A stretch of DNA of 64,000 bases, from NCBI GenBank assembly GCA_030407315.1, contig JALQPE010000226.1, forward strand, positions 1 to 64,000, written 5' to 3'. A program made the position numbers and the translations under genes. The notes beneath the pieces are model-generated. The model saw only the letters and a program-made list of their open reading frames with translations. It did no database searches and was not told where the DNA came from. Below are positions 50,964 to 61,821 of the stretch, in pieces. This stretch comes from Asparagopsis taxiformis. Lineage: Eukaryota; Rhodophyta; Florideophyceae; Bonnemaisoniales; Bonnemaisoniaceae. The stretch's first letter is position 1, and the number at the start of each line of letters is the position of its first letter.

Positions 50964-53900
50964 GGAGAAGTTGAAATTTGTTCTTGAATTGTGCCGGTTT
51001 AAGTGTTTTGGTGAGGATATCGGCAGCGTTGAGTTCAGTACGTATGTATTGGAGTGTGACGTGTTCGCGCGCGATTAGCTCTTTTAGGTAGTGGTACTTG
51101 ACGTCGATGTGCTATGATTTTGGTGTGGGGTGTTCGGTCTGTGCTGTAGTTATGGCTCCGGCGTTGTCCATACGTAAAATAGTTGGTGTAGTCTCAGGAT
51201 GCTTCAAGTCTTGTAGTAGATTCCGTAGGCATAGTATATGTTGGCCGGTGTGGTAGGCAGCAATGTATTCCGCTGCCCATGTACTGGTGGAAATCGATTT
51301 CTGTCATTTAGATTGCCACGCAACCGGTGACTTGTTGTAAGTTATGAAAGTCCCCGAGGTCGAGCGACGAGTCGTTGTGCATGCAGCAAAATCTCTGTCT
51401 GAGTATGCGGATAAGGTTTCGTTCGGTGTGCTTTGATAGTGTATGCCTGTATTTGAGGTTGCGCTTAGATATTTGAGTACTCGCTGAGCAGCAAGCCAGT
51501 GAAATTGTGTGGGTGAGTGTGTAAATCTGCCTAAGTATCCGGTTATGAAGGCTATATCGGGCCTTGTGGAGTCTGCTAAGTAACGCAGACTGCCGATTAG
51601 TGCGCTATAGTTATGTGTTTTGGTGTCGAGTGGCTTGGATTCTTTTTCCGGTGTGCCAAGAATGTCAGACGCTATGGGTGTGGTGGAAGGTTTGGCGGTT
51701 TGGAGGTTGTATTGAGTGAGGAGTTTGTTGATGTATGCAGGCTGTGATATGTAGATACCTGTTTGATCTCGATGTACTTTCCAACCGAGAATGTGGCGGA
51801 CGGGTCCCAAGTCCTTGAGTGAATACTTGGATTGGATGTGTTGTTTGGCATGTTGCCGTAACGTGGAATTGTTGGAGATGACTAAGAAATCGTCTATTGT
51901 GACGACGCAGAAGACAAATTGTGATGTGTTGTCTGGGTTGGTGAGATGATAAGTGCAGCTTTCGCTTGAAAGCTGGGTGAAATTTTGTAGACGCAGATGA
52001 CGTGATAGTCCTTTTGTGAATATGTGGCAAGCTTGGCGAGCTCCGTATATGTTGCCGGTGATCTTTCCTACGTATCCTGGATATTTGAAGCTGCCATCGA
52101 ATCGTTGTGGTTGATAGGTATAGAGGGTATTGTTGTCGTTGAACGGCTCGTGTAAGAAGGCCGAGTCTAGGTCCCAGTGGTGAGCGTCATAGCCGTGCAT
52201 GGCTGCGAGGGCCAGGGACAAGCGAATCGCGTCGCGGTCAGCGACAGGTGATGACAGGTTGTCTGGGTCATAGTGTTCATGGGGGCGTTGTAGGTCGCCG
52301 CGAAGGTTACAACGTGTTTTTCGGGATACTGGGTTACCTTGTTCGTCCGTTTTGGTGCGTAGCACGAATTTTAATGGTAATAGCTTGGTATTTGGTGGTA
52401 GCTGTGATGGAGGTATGTATGTTATGGTGCCTCGACTTTCGAGGGAGTCTAGTTCTTTGTTCCATGAATTTTCCCATTCTAGAGCGTCTGGGGCTGTTCG
52501 TGCTTGTGATAATGTGGTGGGTGTCGAAAATTCCGTGGTTGCGGCGGTTTGTTCAGTATTGTTGGCAGTTGGTGCGATGTGCGGTTGAATTGTGACAATT
52601 GGGTCCTTGTTTGGGTCATATTCTTGAAAGTCGGCCGCTCGACAGCGTGATATGGTGTCTATTTTTGCGTCGTACACGTGGTAGTGGCGATTGTCGAGGC
52701 GTCCTATGTATTGCACAAGTTGCGCGCGTGGTTCTAGTTTGCGGCGTGGTTTGCGGTTGTGGATGTAGCCATATTGGCCGAAGGGAAGTAGTGTGCTTAC
52801 ATCTGGTTTGACACCGGTCCAAATTGCGATAGGTGGTTGGCCATGGGCTGAATTAGGCGCGTGATTATAGTAGTCAACTGCGGCGTGAAGTGCGTAATCC
52901 CATAGTTTGAAGGGGAGATTGGTGGTGTGTAAGAATGCTCTAATTGTTTCCATGAGGGTACGATTGACTCGCTCGGCTATTGCGTTCTCTTGTGGAATAT
53001 GAGGTATTGTTGGATGTGTGTTGATGGGTTTTTCATTGTAGAATGTTTGGAGGTCGCGAGTGAAGTACTCTTTTGCGTTGTCCATAGTGATATCAGTGAC
53101 ACGATGGGGAGTATTTGAGTGGATGCGTGCGATGTAGTTTTTGATGTGGGCCGCGGCTGAGCCTTTGTGGGAAGATGTGTATACTTCCAAGAAACGGCTG
53201 TGTTCATCTACGAAGGTTGCAAAGTAGAGGTTGTTGTGTGCTGATGTTGTATGCAGTGGGCCGCATATATCAGTGTGGACATGGGAGCAAAGTGAGGCAC
53301 TGCGGTTCCGGGTGTGGAATGGTGCCGATATTTGTTTGCCAATAGCACATCCTGAGCAATTAATTTTGGGGGGTGGGTTGTTAAGGATGGTTGGGAGTCC
53401 TTGCACGAGTTTTTGTTTGGCGAGTTGGTGTATACGTGTAGGATGCAGATGACCTAAGCGAATATGCCAGTCATGATATGCGCGAACGATTTCTGTGGAT
53501 TGTTTAGTTGCTTGTGGAAGCGGTATGGTTGTTGGGACGAATGTTGTTTGTTTTTGCGTTCGCGATTTGTCTGAGATAGTTTCGGTGATTTGAGTACGAG
53601 GCAATAGTTTTTGTTGAGTGATTGGTGCACTTGTTGAATTTTGTTTGTGCCGTGGTGCGGATGATTGATGGCGCTTATTTGTGGGGGGTGGAGTTGGGTA
53701 AAGTGGTGCATGCGTTTGGTTTGTGCTCGTACGTGGTTGAGATGCGGGAGGTGATGTTGATGAACGCTTTGGTAGTAACGGTGCTGCTTTTGTGAGGGTT
53801 GTTGTGATGGGTGGTTGAGGTGGTTTTGCCGGGGGTGTTTTGGTTGTGGGCGTAGGCGGTTTCGTGCGCGGTTTTGAAATGTTGAATGGCTTAGTTTTGG

Positions 53901-55648
53901 TTGTGCCAGGATGGAAGCGTTGTGATTGTGTTCGTGTTTGCTGAGTTGTGGATTGATTTTGGATTTGTGGCGGGTTGGATCGGGCTAAATTTGGCCGTGT
54001 TACAGTGCACTTGAGCGAGGCTTTGGGTTGCGCTCTTACGCCATATGTGTGTGGAATGTGTATTTGATCGCGTTTGCGTTTCGTTCCGGGTTTTTGGGTT
54101 TGGGTGTTGAGGAAATACAGGTTGCGTTTGCGCTTAGCTTTTGCGATCGTTATACTGTGGGGAGGTGGCGGTAGTTGAGTGGTGATGTAGGCCGCCTCAC
54201 TTCTGAAAATCACGTCATATTGGTCGGCTAATTGGCTGACAGACACTAGATTGTACCGTGCATCTCGCATGGTGACTGCCTCTGGGACATGAATGGATTT
54301 TCGTGTATTGACGGGTATAATAGCTGGTCCGGAGTGTGTTATTTTGGATGGTTGGCATGATGCTGTTATTGTTGCCAGTTTTGTTGGATGCATTGTCTGT
54401 TGTGGAAGTTGTAAGTGTGTGGGGGCGGCTCCAGAGTCAAGTATGTATGCTGAACTATTGGGAGTATTTATTGTGCTTGTTGATGGGGATTCAGGTGGAG
54501 GAATAGATGGGGTGTTGTCCTGCGGTGTGGGTGGCAACTGGTATATTTCTGGGGGTGTATTGTAATTGGCATATTCGGCTGGATGGGTTTGTCTATTTTG
54601 CATAGTTGGCGGTTGTGGGTAATATTCGTACGGGTGGGCGGCTTGTGCTTGGGGAGGTGGTTTGATTGGAGCTCGTTGCCTAAGAAGAGCTCGTTTTGTG
54701 TGACACTCTTGTGTGTCGTGGGTGCGGGATCCATGTAGAGTGCACCATGGACCTCGGTGTCCGTAAGGTGCAGGTATATATGTGTTGGGGTTAATTCGCA
54801 TCGATGTAGTGTTTTGCTGTCTTGATCGATATGTGCGGTGTTGGTGGTTGACATACGGTGGGCGAACAATGCTCTGTGTAGGCGGGTGATAGCCGTGTGA
54901 TGGTGTTGGGGGAGGTGAGGGGTTGCTTGGATAGATTATGTAGGGAGGGGGGGGCGTGATGGGGAGATGGTGTAGCTTTCTCGTGTTCAACTAACATGTT
55001 GTACACGAGGTCAAGTGTTGGGCGTTGACCTTGGTGAAAATTATGGAAGTTGGCAATTTTTCGTAGGAGGGGTGCCCATTCTGGAAGATGATATAAGCCG
55101 TCGGTGACGAACTGCACGGTCGTCTGCTCATCGTCAATATGCGGGAAGGCAGACTGCAGCATTAGTGATCGTAGTTCGTTGTGCTTGTCGATGTATTCTT
55201 GAATAGGCCGGTTAGGATCGTGCTTTAGTGTTGCTGCTTGGCGGCGTAGATTGGCTTCAGATTGGTGGGGTGGTATGGTGGACAGTTTTTCTTTGATGAA
55301 GTTGTAGAGGATTGGCATGGGACTGTTGAGGATTGTGGGGCTGATTGTTTTGATGATGGAAGGGGATATGTTTGGTAGAATGAGAAGCCTTACCAGGGAG
55401 AGGTTACGGATGTGTGTAGTGCGAGATGGTTCAGACTGCGGAGGGGTTGGTATGGGTCCATCGATGTAGGGTGTGAGGTGGTACAGAGTGGCGTAGCTGT
55501 CGACCGAGTGGCAACACTGAATAAGATTGTCATTTGTGAGTGGGGGAATGTTAAAGGATGGGAGTGGGTCGGGGGAGAAAAGTGCAGGCTGTGAGGGTTG
55601 TGGAAGTGGGGAAGAAGCGGGGAGGGGAGGATTGGGTGGGGATGTCAT
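50940..55648 (-). pseudogene. Element F gag-pol polyprotein (frameshift and two stops)
   Basis: ATG 55648. Gag frame to about 54950, then a shift at or near a run of eight G (plus strand) into the pol frame, open to TGA 51301-51303. It continues in phase past that TGA and a TAG at 51112-51114 to a C-terminal DRGD next to the LTR edge. Motifs: WCTLHGSRTHDTQEC zinc knuckle; LDSGA protease; integrase CSGC, DICGP, MDNAKE, PQENAIAE; RT DSAFLHE and TIDDF; RNase H SDRDFAA, AAEYIAA, MDNAGA, LTKTLK. Both stops replace Arg codons of E (WQSKRQ and PRSRHVD). Not functional as read. Confidence 0.88.
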
Positions 55649-55880
55649 CGGAGAAAGGAGTGTGTTGGTTTCGTTTTCGATAATTGTTTGATGATAGAGA
55701 TCGATCGGGAGCCGATCGAGGATGATTTGGCGTGAGCGGTTGATGTTGTAGCGCGCTCGACGTGAGTCGCGTTCAGTTGAGTGGTTGGTAATGGTGATGT
55801 TGGTGATAAGAGTGAGGTTGCCGTGATGGTTGTGGCTAGTTGCGGGTTGGTGGGTGGGTTGATCGTGGTCGCGTGGATGG

Positions 55881-55896
55881 TACTGGGCTCATAACC
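55881..55896 (-). other. Element F primer binding site
   Basis: GGTTATGAGCCCAGTA next to the 5' LTR. Its complement TACTGGGCTCATAACC is a standard eukaryotic initiator tRNA-Met anticodon arm with U at position 33. The longest and cleanest match of the six elements. Confidence 0.85.
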
Positions 55897-56017
55897 TGTT
55901 GTTGATTCTTCTGTTGTTAGCTTTTTACTTTCGATTCTATGCGTCGTCGAGTTGGTTTAAATACTGTTCACTGGTTTGGTGTAATTCGTACCTGTAATTC
56001 ATTATGATCATCCGACA
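55897..56017 (-). repeat. Element F 5' LTR
   Basis: 121 bp, TG...CA. Matches the split 3' LTR (46001-46012 plus 50777-50884) with a few substitutions. Confidence 0.9.
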
Positions 56018-56577
56018 TCCACTCGCCGCAATTTTTGAATAGATCATCTTGTCCGCCACCAATTTATGTGCAGATACACGCATGCAGTATTGAGCATGCT
56101 TTACGGACACCTGTCTAGTGCGAATAGTCGTCACGCAAACCGTGTTCTGTGACTGGGAAATATCTTTCATCTTTACTTTCACATTTTTGGGCTAGTTTAC
56201 TTCACTTTTCAAATCGCGTTGAAACTGCTTACAGAACTGCTCTATCTCCCCATAAACTCAGCATGGTTCAGCGAGTCTATTTTCGGGTTTGCGTCACCCT
56301 TTTTTCCCACAAACTCCCCACTGGTGGGTTACCAAAACCCTCTATTGTTCTCTCAACCTACCTCCTATTTATCCTTCGGCCGTGCGCTTCCGCCGCCGTC
56401 CTTCTATTGACATGTTTTCATGCCATCGTATGCTGTGCTGCTGGCTCAGCAAGCGTAGTGGCAATAGTTATTGTGACGTAGCGCAGGCAGTTTGGAGTGG
56501 AGCATTGTTTCGCTGCGCCGTTTCTTTCTTGGCGGCGTAGTGGCAGTCCCCCTGCTTCACGGAGAGCATTTTTATAT
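56018..56577. other. Flank of F; contains the 3' LTR start of element G
   Basis: On minus, the G LTR edge TGCCACTACGC occurs at 56545 beside AGGGGGAC and again at 56463, 82 nt further. Below 56463 the sequence should be the G LTR, but no second LTR is in the window to set its end. No gene. Confidence 0.5.
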
Positions 56578-57345
56578 TTATATATTTGGAGGTGGTTGTG
56601 GAGCGTCACAGATATTTAGGAGCTGCTTTAGTCGCGTGTAGTGTGGGCCTTTTAGCGGTTTCGTTAATATATCTGCGAGCATTTCTTGTGATGGGACGTG
56701 TTGAAGGGTAATGTTTCTGCGCTGTATGTGTTCGCGGAGAAAGTGGTGGAGGAGGTCTATGAACTTCCGTTTCTTCATGGGTGCGGTATTGTTAGCAATT
56801 GAGATTGCGGCTTGGTTTTCAATGTACAAAGTGGTTGGCTCTTCCGGTAGCGCCTGTAGTTCGTATAGTACGCGTCGGAGCCATTGTGTGTACTGGACTG
56901 CGAGAGCTGCTGCTATGTATTCTGCTTCGCATGTGGAGAGGGCTTACATGGATTGCTTAATTGATAGCCATGCTATTGGGGAGCGATTTATAGTGTGGAT
57001 TGCGCCACTTGTGGATTTTGAGTCCGTTTTGTCTCCTGCGTAGTCCGCATCTGTGTATGATTGGAGTGGTATGGATTTTGTGTTTGATGGCTTGTATAGT
57101 ATTCCCGTGGTGATAGTTCCTTTTAGGTAGCGAACGAGGTGCTTGAGGTGTCCCCGGTGGCGCTTGGTGGGACGGTTGTTAGCTGCTGCCAGTTTGCTTA
57201 CGACGAAGCATATGTCTGGTCTTGTTGAGTCAGCGACGTAGCGTACTGTTCCGATGACTGTTTTGTATATCTCTGCAATCTCGGGGCATGGCTCATCTGT
57301 GTTGTCCGGGGCGTGGAGTGGAACGTCTGTGTTCTCGGAAATGGA
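56578..57345 (-). pseudogene. Copia element G, 3' pol fragment (RT end and RNase H)
   Basis: Minus-strand frame, truncated at the 5' side near 57345 where repeat sequence begins. Motifs: VRYVADSTRPDICFVVSKL, HLKHLVRYLKGT, SYTDADYAGD, CEAEYIAAA, IENQAAISIANN and DILTKPLKG. One stop (about 56942) follows the 'IAWLSIKQSM' segment. The motifs are closer to ordinary plant/animal copia than to elements A-F, so this is another lineage. The frame ends at 56578 and a polypurine AGGGGGAC follows. Confidence 0.8.
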
Positions 57346-57360
57346 CGCGGACGTCCACAA

Positions 57361-57545
57361 CCTCTAGTACACCTAGTATTACTAGGCGGACGTCCATGTT
57401 CTCCAGTATTTTTGGATGTCCGCCTAGAACCGGACGTCCATGCGGTCTAGTACGTCTAGTATTACTAGGGCGACATTCATTGTTTCTAGTACCACGGATG
57501 TCCCCCTCGGGATGGACTTCCGCCATGTCTATGTCCACCTAGGAC
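57361..57545. repeat. Palindrome-rich repeat with GGACGTCC motifs
   Basis: CCTAGTATTACTAGG (57372-57386), a perfect 7-bp inverted repeat around one base, recurs nearly complete at 57455-57469. Several GGACGTCC or close variants lie between them. GGACGTCCAT also lies in the two 79-bp direct repeats near 59 kb. Purpose unknown; probably mobile-element debris. Confidence 0.55.
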
Positions 57546-58953
57546 GGGCGCCGGTTCAGAAATTCAAAAATTTCGACCCCAGAAATTTCTGCCGCCGTGC
57601 TCGACATGGATGTCCGCATCCATCACGGCGACCACTCTATTTTCCCTTGTCGGTCGACTCCAATTTCGTTTTTAATTTTTTCATCCTCTCGCTCACACCC
57701 CCTTCCAGTTGGTGCTCACCTCCCCCGTACTGTACCTCGAACACCCCCAATACCACTCTAGCACGCATTTTCAGCTACCTATCCCCGCTTCCACGGTGCA
57801 CACCTCCATTTCATACCTACTTTTCTGCTCTACCATACAGATTTCGTATAACCAGTCCTCATACTACCTCAGAATAGGGAAAAACACCCCCTGTCTCCTC
57901 GACCATGCTCTCCCCCATCACCTTTGAAACGTATTGTTCTTCAATACCCTCTCCCCTCTACCTTCAACCCCTCTCCTTCGCCCTCTCCACAAACTTCCCC
58001 TGCAGCTTACTCTTCCAAACTCTCACTCCCCATCCCGTACCCGACCTGCTCCACCCCTCCCTCCCTCAGCTGCTCCATGCCCCACGCCATCCGCATCTTC
58101 GATACCGTATACACCACCACCACTGGCCCACGCTCCCGCTCCCCCGCCGTCTCCCCAGAAACCTCCCCGCTCTGAACCACATATCAACCCCCCACTTCGC
58201 ACCCTTCCTCCCACTCCCCTCCCTCCCCAAATACAATAACCCCCTTCTTCTCCATCACATCCCCACTTACCACAGCCAGAAAAGACGCCACCCCCTCCCC
58301 CTCTTTCTCCTCACTTTCCTAAAACCCCCTCCTCTCGGCGCCTTCAACCGCACCCTCCTACGGTCCCACCTAAACACCTCCTCCGCCCTCACTACCCCAA
58401 CACCCCGCAGCGTCTCCCCAATCTCCATAATATGCTCGTCGGCACTCCTCTCCGAATCACACTCCAATCTAAACCCGCACTCCGTACATTTCCACCTCCC
58501 CCTGTACCATCCCAAGATTCCATCCCCCACAGAACACATCCTCATACCACAGAAGAATTTTCTTCCTCTCATACCTCATCCTTAAAACCTCCATCTCCTC
58601 CATGTAAATTTCGATGTAAATATTTTCTCTACTATACAATCTCAAACAAGTATGAGCCTATGCCTTTCCGCTTTGTCAACTCTGAATATTGGTACTCATG
58701 TATTCATAAAATAGGGCCACCCACTTCCCTATCCCGTTCTGCAAGCTTTACAAACCACTAGACGCATACTCGACAACTATACAACAAAAACTACTCGCTA
58801 TTTCAGACGACGCGGTACACAAGTAGCGTAGTCTCAACCTTCCGTGACGCCTTCCCTGATGCGTACAAGTGCGAAACACGTCAAAACGTATATCAGAAAT
58901 GAGTGCGAGAGTTTTCTGCACAGAAGATGCTGAGCCACCAAATTGATTTTTCG

Positions 58954-59032
58954 GAAATTTTAGAATTTCTGGGCTGGCCAGCAATGCAATCGAGCTGGAC
59001 ATCCACCGGACGTCCATTTCAGGTTGGTCGTG
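58954..59032. repeat. 79-bp direct repeat, copy 1
   Basis: GAATTTCTGGGCTGGCCAGC, GAGCTGGACATCCACCGGAC and GTCCATTTCAGGTTG, matched at 59343-59421 with a few substitutions. Confidence 0.8.
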
Positions 59033-59238
59033 AGAGAGTGGGACGGAACCATGATGAAACAAGGACCAAGACCTGTCCCTGACGTGTTGAGCCTGAAATC
59101 GACCCTTCGTGAGACGCGATTTTGGCTTACAGTTGGTGCTTATAGAAGCCAGTGATAGCCCCGATCTGGGCGGCGGTCGGTTCCTGGGGCCGTTGTGGCC
59201 AAATTAGACACCTTGATTTGAATTGAAATTTGGGCTAT

Positions 59239-59296
59239 TCTCAAAAACATGCACATATGAACATGTTTTTGAGATGGGGGTGTGCCGTACGGCACA
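59239..59296. repeat. Two adjacent palindromes between the direct repeats
   Basis: TCTCAAAAACATG / CATGTTTTTGAGA (59239-59251 and 59262-59274) is a perfect 13-bp inverted repeat with a 10-nt loop. TGTGCCGTACGGCACA (59281-59296) is a perfect 16-bp palindrome. Confidence 0.8.
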
Positions 59297-59342
59297 AATT
59301 GACCGCCCAAATCGATGTTTTTTGCAATATTTTTTTCTGCCC

Positions 59343-59421
59343 GAAATTGTAGAATTTCTGGGCTGGCCAGCAATGCATCTGAGCTGGACATCCACCGGAC
59401 GTCCATTTCAGGTTGATCGTG
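59343..59421. repeat. 79-bp direct repeat, copy 2
   Basis: Second copy of 58954-59032. Confidence 0.8.
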
Positions 59422-59689
59422 TATCGTGCACGTCCACCCATTACCGGAAGCAAGTAGGCGATGAAGCACGTACAAACCCAATTGTTCTGCTATTTCTAGC
59501 ATAGACCATCGAGTCTAGAGATGTGAGGGAATCGTCCTGGAAATCATGCTCCAGCCCACGAGGGAATGGACAATCTAGTTTGAAAGCATGGAACGGAAGT
59601 ACATTATAGTAGGTTCATAGATTGAGAGTGATAAAGGAGATGATTATATTCTCGATAATTGTTTCCTAAAGTAGTTGTTGTTAAGCTAT

Positions 59690-61821
59690 CTAGCCGTCGG
59701 AAAACTGTTCTTCCTCTTCGTCCCCATCATAATACTGAATTTGATATTCAGGATCTCCCGGCAGAATAGGCATCAACGGGACCCCACTAATTGTGTGGGC
59801 TATAGGCTTGCGTTCTGGCTTGCGTTCTGTCGTCTTCATCCGCACCATTCCGAGCTGCCCTGTCTTCGGCCTACGATCTTTCTTGACCGGGATGGGAACA
59901 ACTGTCTTGTGGCGAACATGGACAGGTGCCGGTTGACTTTGCCTGGCAGACCGGCGCGGAGCATTGGGGATTACTTCTTCTTCGAATCCCAACTGCCTGA
60001 TGAAACCAAACGAAACATTGTCGGGAATCGGATACGACGCATTCCTGAAATACGTGTGATACCTCGTTGTCGTGTGTGACACAACTCTGTCGACATGCCC
60101 TGCCCCGGCATGTTGTACATGGCCGTGACCGATGAAGACTGAACGTGGCGGAACGATTACCTTCTTCAGCTTCATCGTCTTGGCGTACATATCTAATTCC
60201 AGCGCTTTGGAAAAGACGTACTTGTGGGACCCTGGACACACCCAGATAGGGAATGGGTCATCTCCGTTGGCAATAACAAAGTAACCCGGAAGTTGATCTT
60301 TGCGGTCGCGAGGAGGAACAGGGAAATCATTGTGTGGGACCTGCCGAGGACACCCCTTCCCGTTATCAAAAACTGTCCCCCAGATGCCGGCATGACAAGT
60401 TTTTCTCCCGGCAAGCCGCACTCCTCCAGCCCTATCAGCCGGACAAGGATTCCCAACCACACATCCAGCAGGGCTCGCCGCGTCACAAACTTGAACCGGT
60501 CGATATGCGTCTCATCGTTCTCGGCATAGTCAACCAGGCAGTGGCGCGTAGACGTGAAGCGAGCCCTCCCCTCATTCCGGTTCTTCTCATCTGTTTCATC
60601 GTCCCCCGTATTGACAATGGGACTCCACAGCTGCCGGTTCCCAGGGTCCTTGTGCACCTGCTCCCCCTCCCATGTTCCCAAGAAGTACCGAAACAATTCC
60701 TGGTTAGGAATTTCTTCCATGAGACCCAAGTCAAATGGGAACTTGTCCGACGCATCGAGGTAGCTTACATCCGCGAAATTGTGCATCACCGTATACCCTC
60801 GCTCATTGATTTCCGTTCGGCAATTGTGGAAGTACGCCATACCAGTGCCGGCCTCATACGAATCCTTCCAGCTTGTAGACATTCGCGCAACCTGGGCGAA
60901 GTCCAGCCTCTAGGGTAGAAACGTCGATGTAGGCTCACACATCGCCTTGGCAGCCATCTTCCACGCTGCGAAAAACATCGGATAGATGGTGTCGATCTCC
61001 AAAACAAGATGACGAGCCCGATGTTGTTCCGGAATATGCAGCCCCTCAAACACAGGGTCCATCGCCACTTGCTTCAAATACCTCACCTCTCTGCCCTCCT
61101 CATCGATTTCCACACTCTCCAATAACAACCTGAGCTCAATCGGAGGCAGACAGCCAACCCTCACCGATGCGATGACGTCCGCGGGACGCTGCGCCAGATG
61201 ATGCCCTTCGGCTCGGTCTTTGACTTCGAAATCGTCAGGAAGAGATGGCATACGGTCGTCGAACAGGAGGTCGTGTTCAGAAGGAGAGTCACGAACGATG
61301 TAACCGTCTTCATCGACTTCCACTCCTTCCGGAACAGTGAATGTAATTGTCACTTCGCGGACCCCCTTGCTTTCGACTTGGCCCTCGTCTGCACCGTTTT
61401 TGTCTTCCTCGTCCGAAGCGGTATGGACAGATTCTTGGTTGGAGGGAGTCGCACCAGCACGTTGGTTATCTTGGGGGACAATCTCAACAGCAGAATCGGG
61501 GGAACGGGCGGAGTCTTCGTCACCCTCATCACCGGAAACAGTGGCTTGTTGTTGATCGGTGGGTTTATCAACAACGGCCTGCTCTTCTTCCTCGAGGCGT
61601 GTGCTCCCCGTCGAGCGAAGTCGCTGTGAACGGCGGCGGATGCCATGCGAAGCAGGCTCATGTTCGACATTTCGCTGCTTCTTGTGAGTGAGTCTCACAT
61701 TGGCAGCAGAAGGGCGGCGTTTGCGTCGAGCCTTAGTCTTCTTCTTCAATGTCGGATTGAAAACTCTTTCAAGTTCGTTTCCAAATCCTGTAAACGTGTG
61801 GTTCTCCGTCGCATTCGAACC
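59690..61821 (-). pseudogene. Disrupted gene resembling a 2-oxoglutarate/Fe(II) oxygenase
   Basis: Minus-strand coding sequence in pieces. Piece 1 (61821-60910) is open but has no ATG near its start: a basic segment (KKKTKARRKRR), an acidic low-complexity stretch, then a folded-looking part ending at TAG 60910-60912. Piece 2 continues in the same phase past the TAG to about 60380. Piece 3 is in another phase, about 60390-59690. The oxygenase resemblance is in piece 3: PRQVPHNDF (an H-x-D), VCPGSHK, VIVPPRSVFIGHGHVQHAG (later His) and a following Arg. The frame change is close to a GGGGG run. Piece 1 overlaps the end of the ParB-like gene in the -1 phase, so the two could be one gene with a frameshift. 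Introns, sequence error or decay are all possible. Confidence 0.5.

Larger units (their letters stand above)
46001..56017 (-). mobile_element. Ty1/copia LTR retrotransposon F (minus), with element D nested in its 3' LTR
   Basis: 5' LTR 55897-56017 (121 bp); primer site 55881-55896; gag from 55648; pol down to about 50940; duplicated edge 50923-50934; 3' LTR 50884-50777 continuing at 46012-46001, split after 12 nt by element D. TCCAC flanks both ends. Without D and its 5-bp duplication F is about 5.25 kb. Defects: a frameshift near an 8-G run at about 54950, TGA at 51301-51303 and TAG at 51112-51114 in RNase H. The LTRs differ at several positions, so F is older than A, B, C and E. Confidence 0.92.
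57546..59689. other. C-rich and repeat-bearing non-genic region
   Basis: 57700-58560 is strongly C-rich on plus. It contains long but low-complexity frames (for example 57905-58585, rich in Pro, Leu, Ser and His) that I do not accept as a gene. A minus-strand 101-codon frame (58572-58267) has a small Cys/His cluster (WKCTECGFRLEC...DEH) but no supporting context. 58954-59421 holds two direct repeats and two palindromes. Confidence 0.5.

Noticed and set aside
58267..58572. 101-codon minus-strand frame with a Cys/His cluster resembling a zinc finger
   Set aside because: A stop lies two codons upstream, downstream sequence is G-rich low complexity, and a single short Cys/His cluster is not enough evidence.
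57905..58585. 226-codon plus-strand frame
   Set aside because: Low-complexity Pro/Leu/Ser/His composition caused by C-rich DNA; no domain, no recognisable start context, and overlapping frames are equally open.
60882..60940. Short intron (GTGAGCC ... TTTCTACCCTAG, 29 nt) that would remove the TAG at 60910
   Set aside because: Splice-like ends are present, but removal would break the phase between the two coding pieces, 29 nt is too short for ordinary introns, and the other genes here are intronless.
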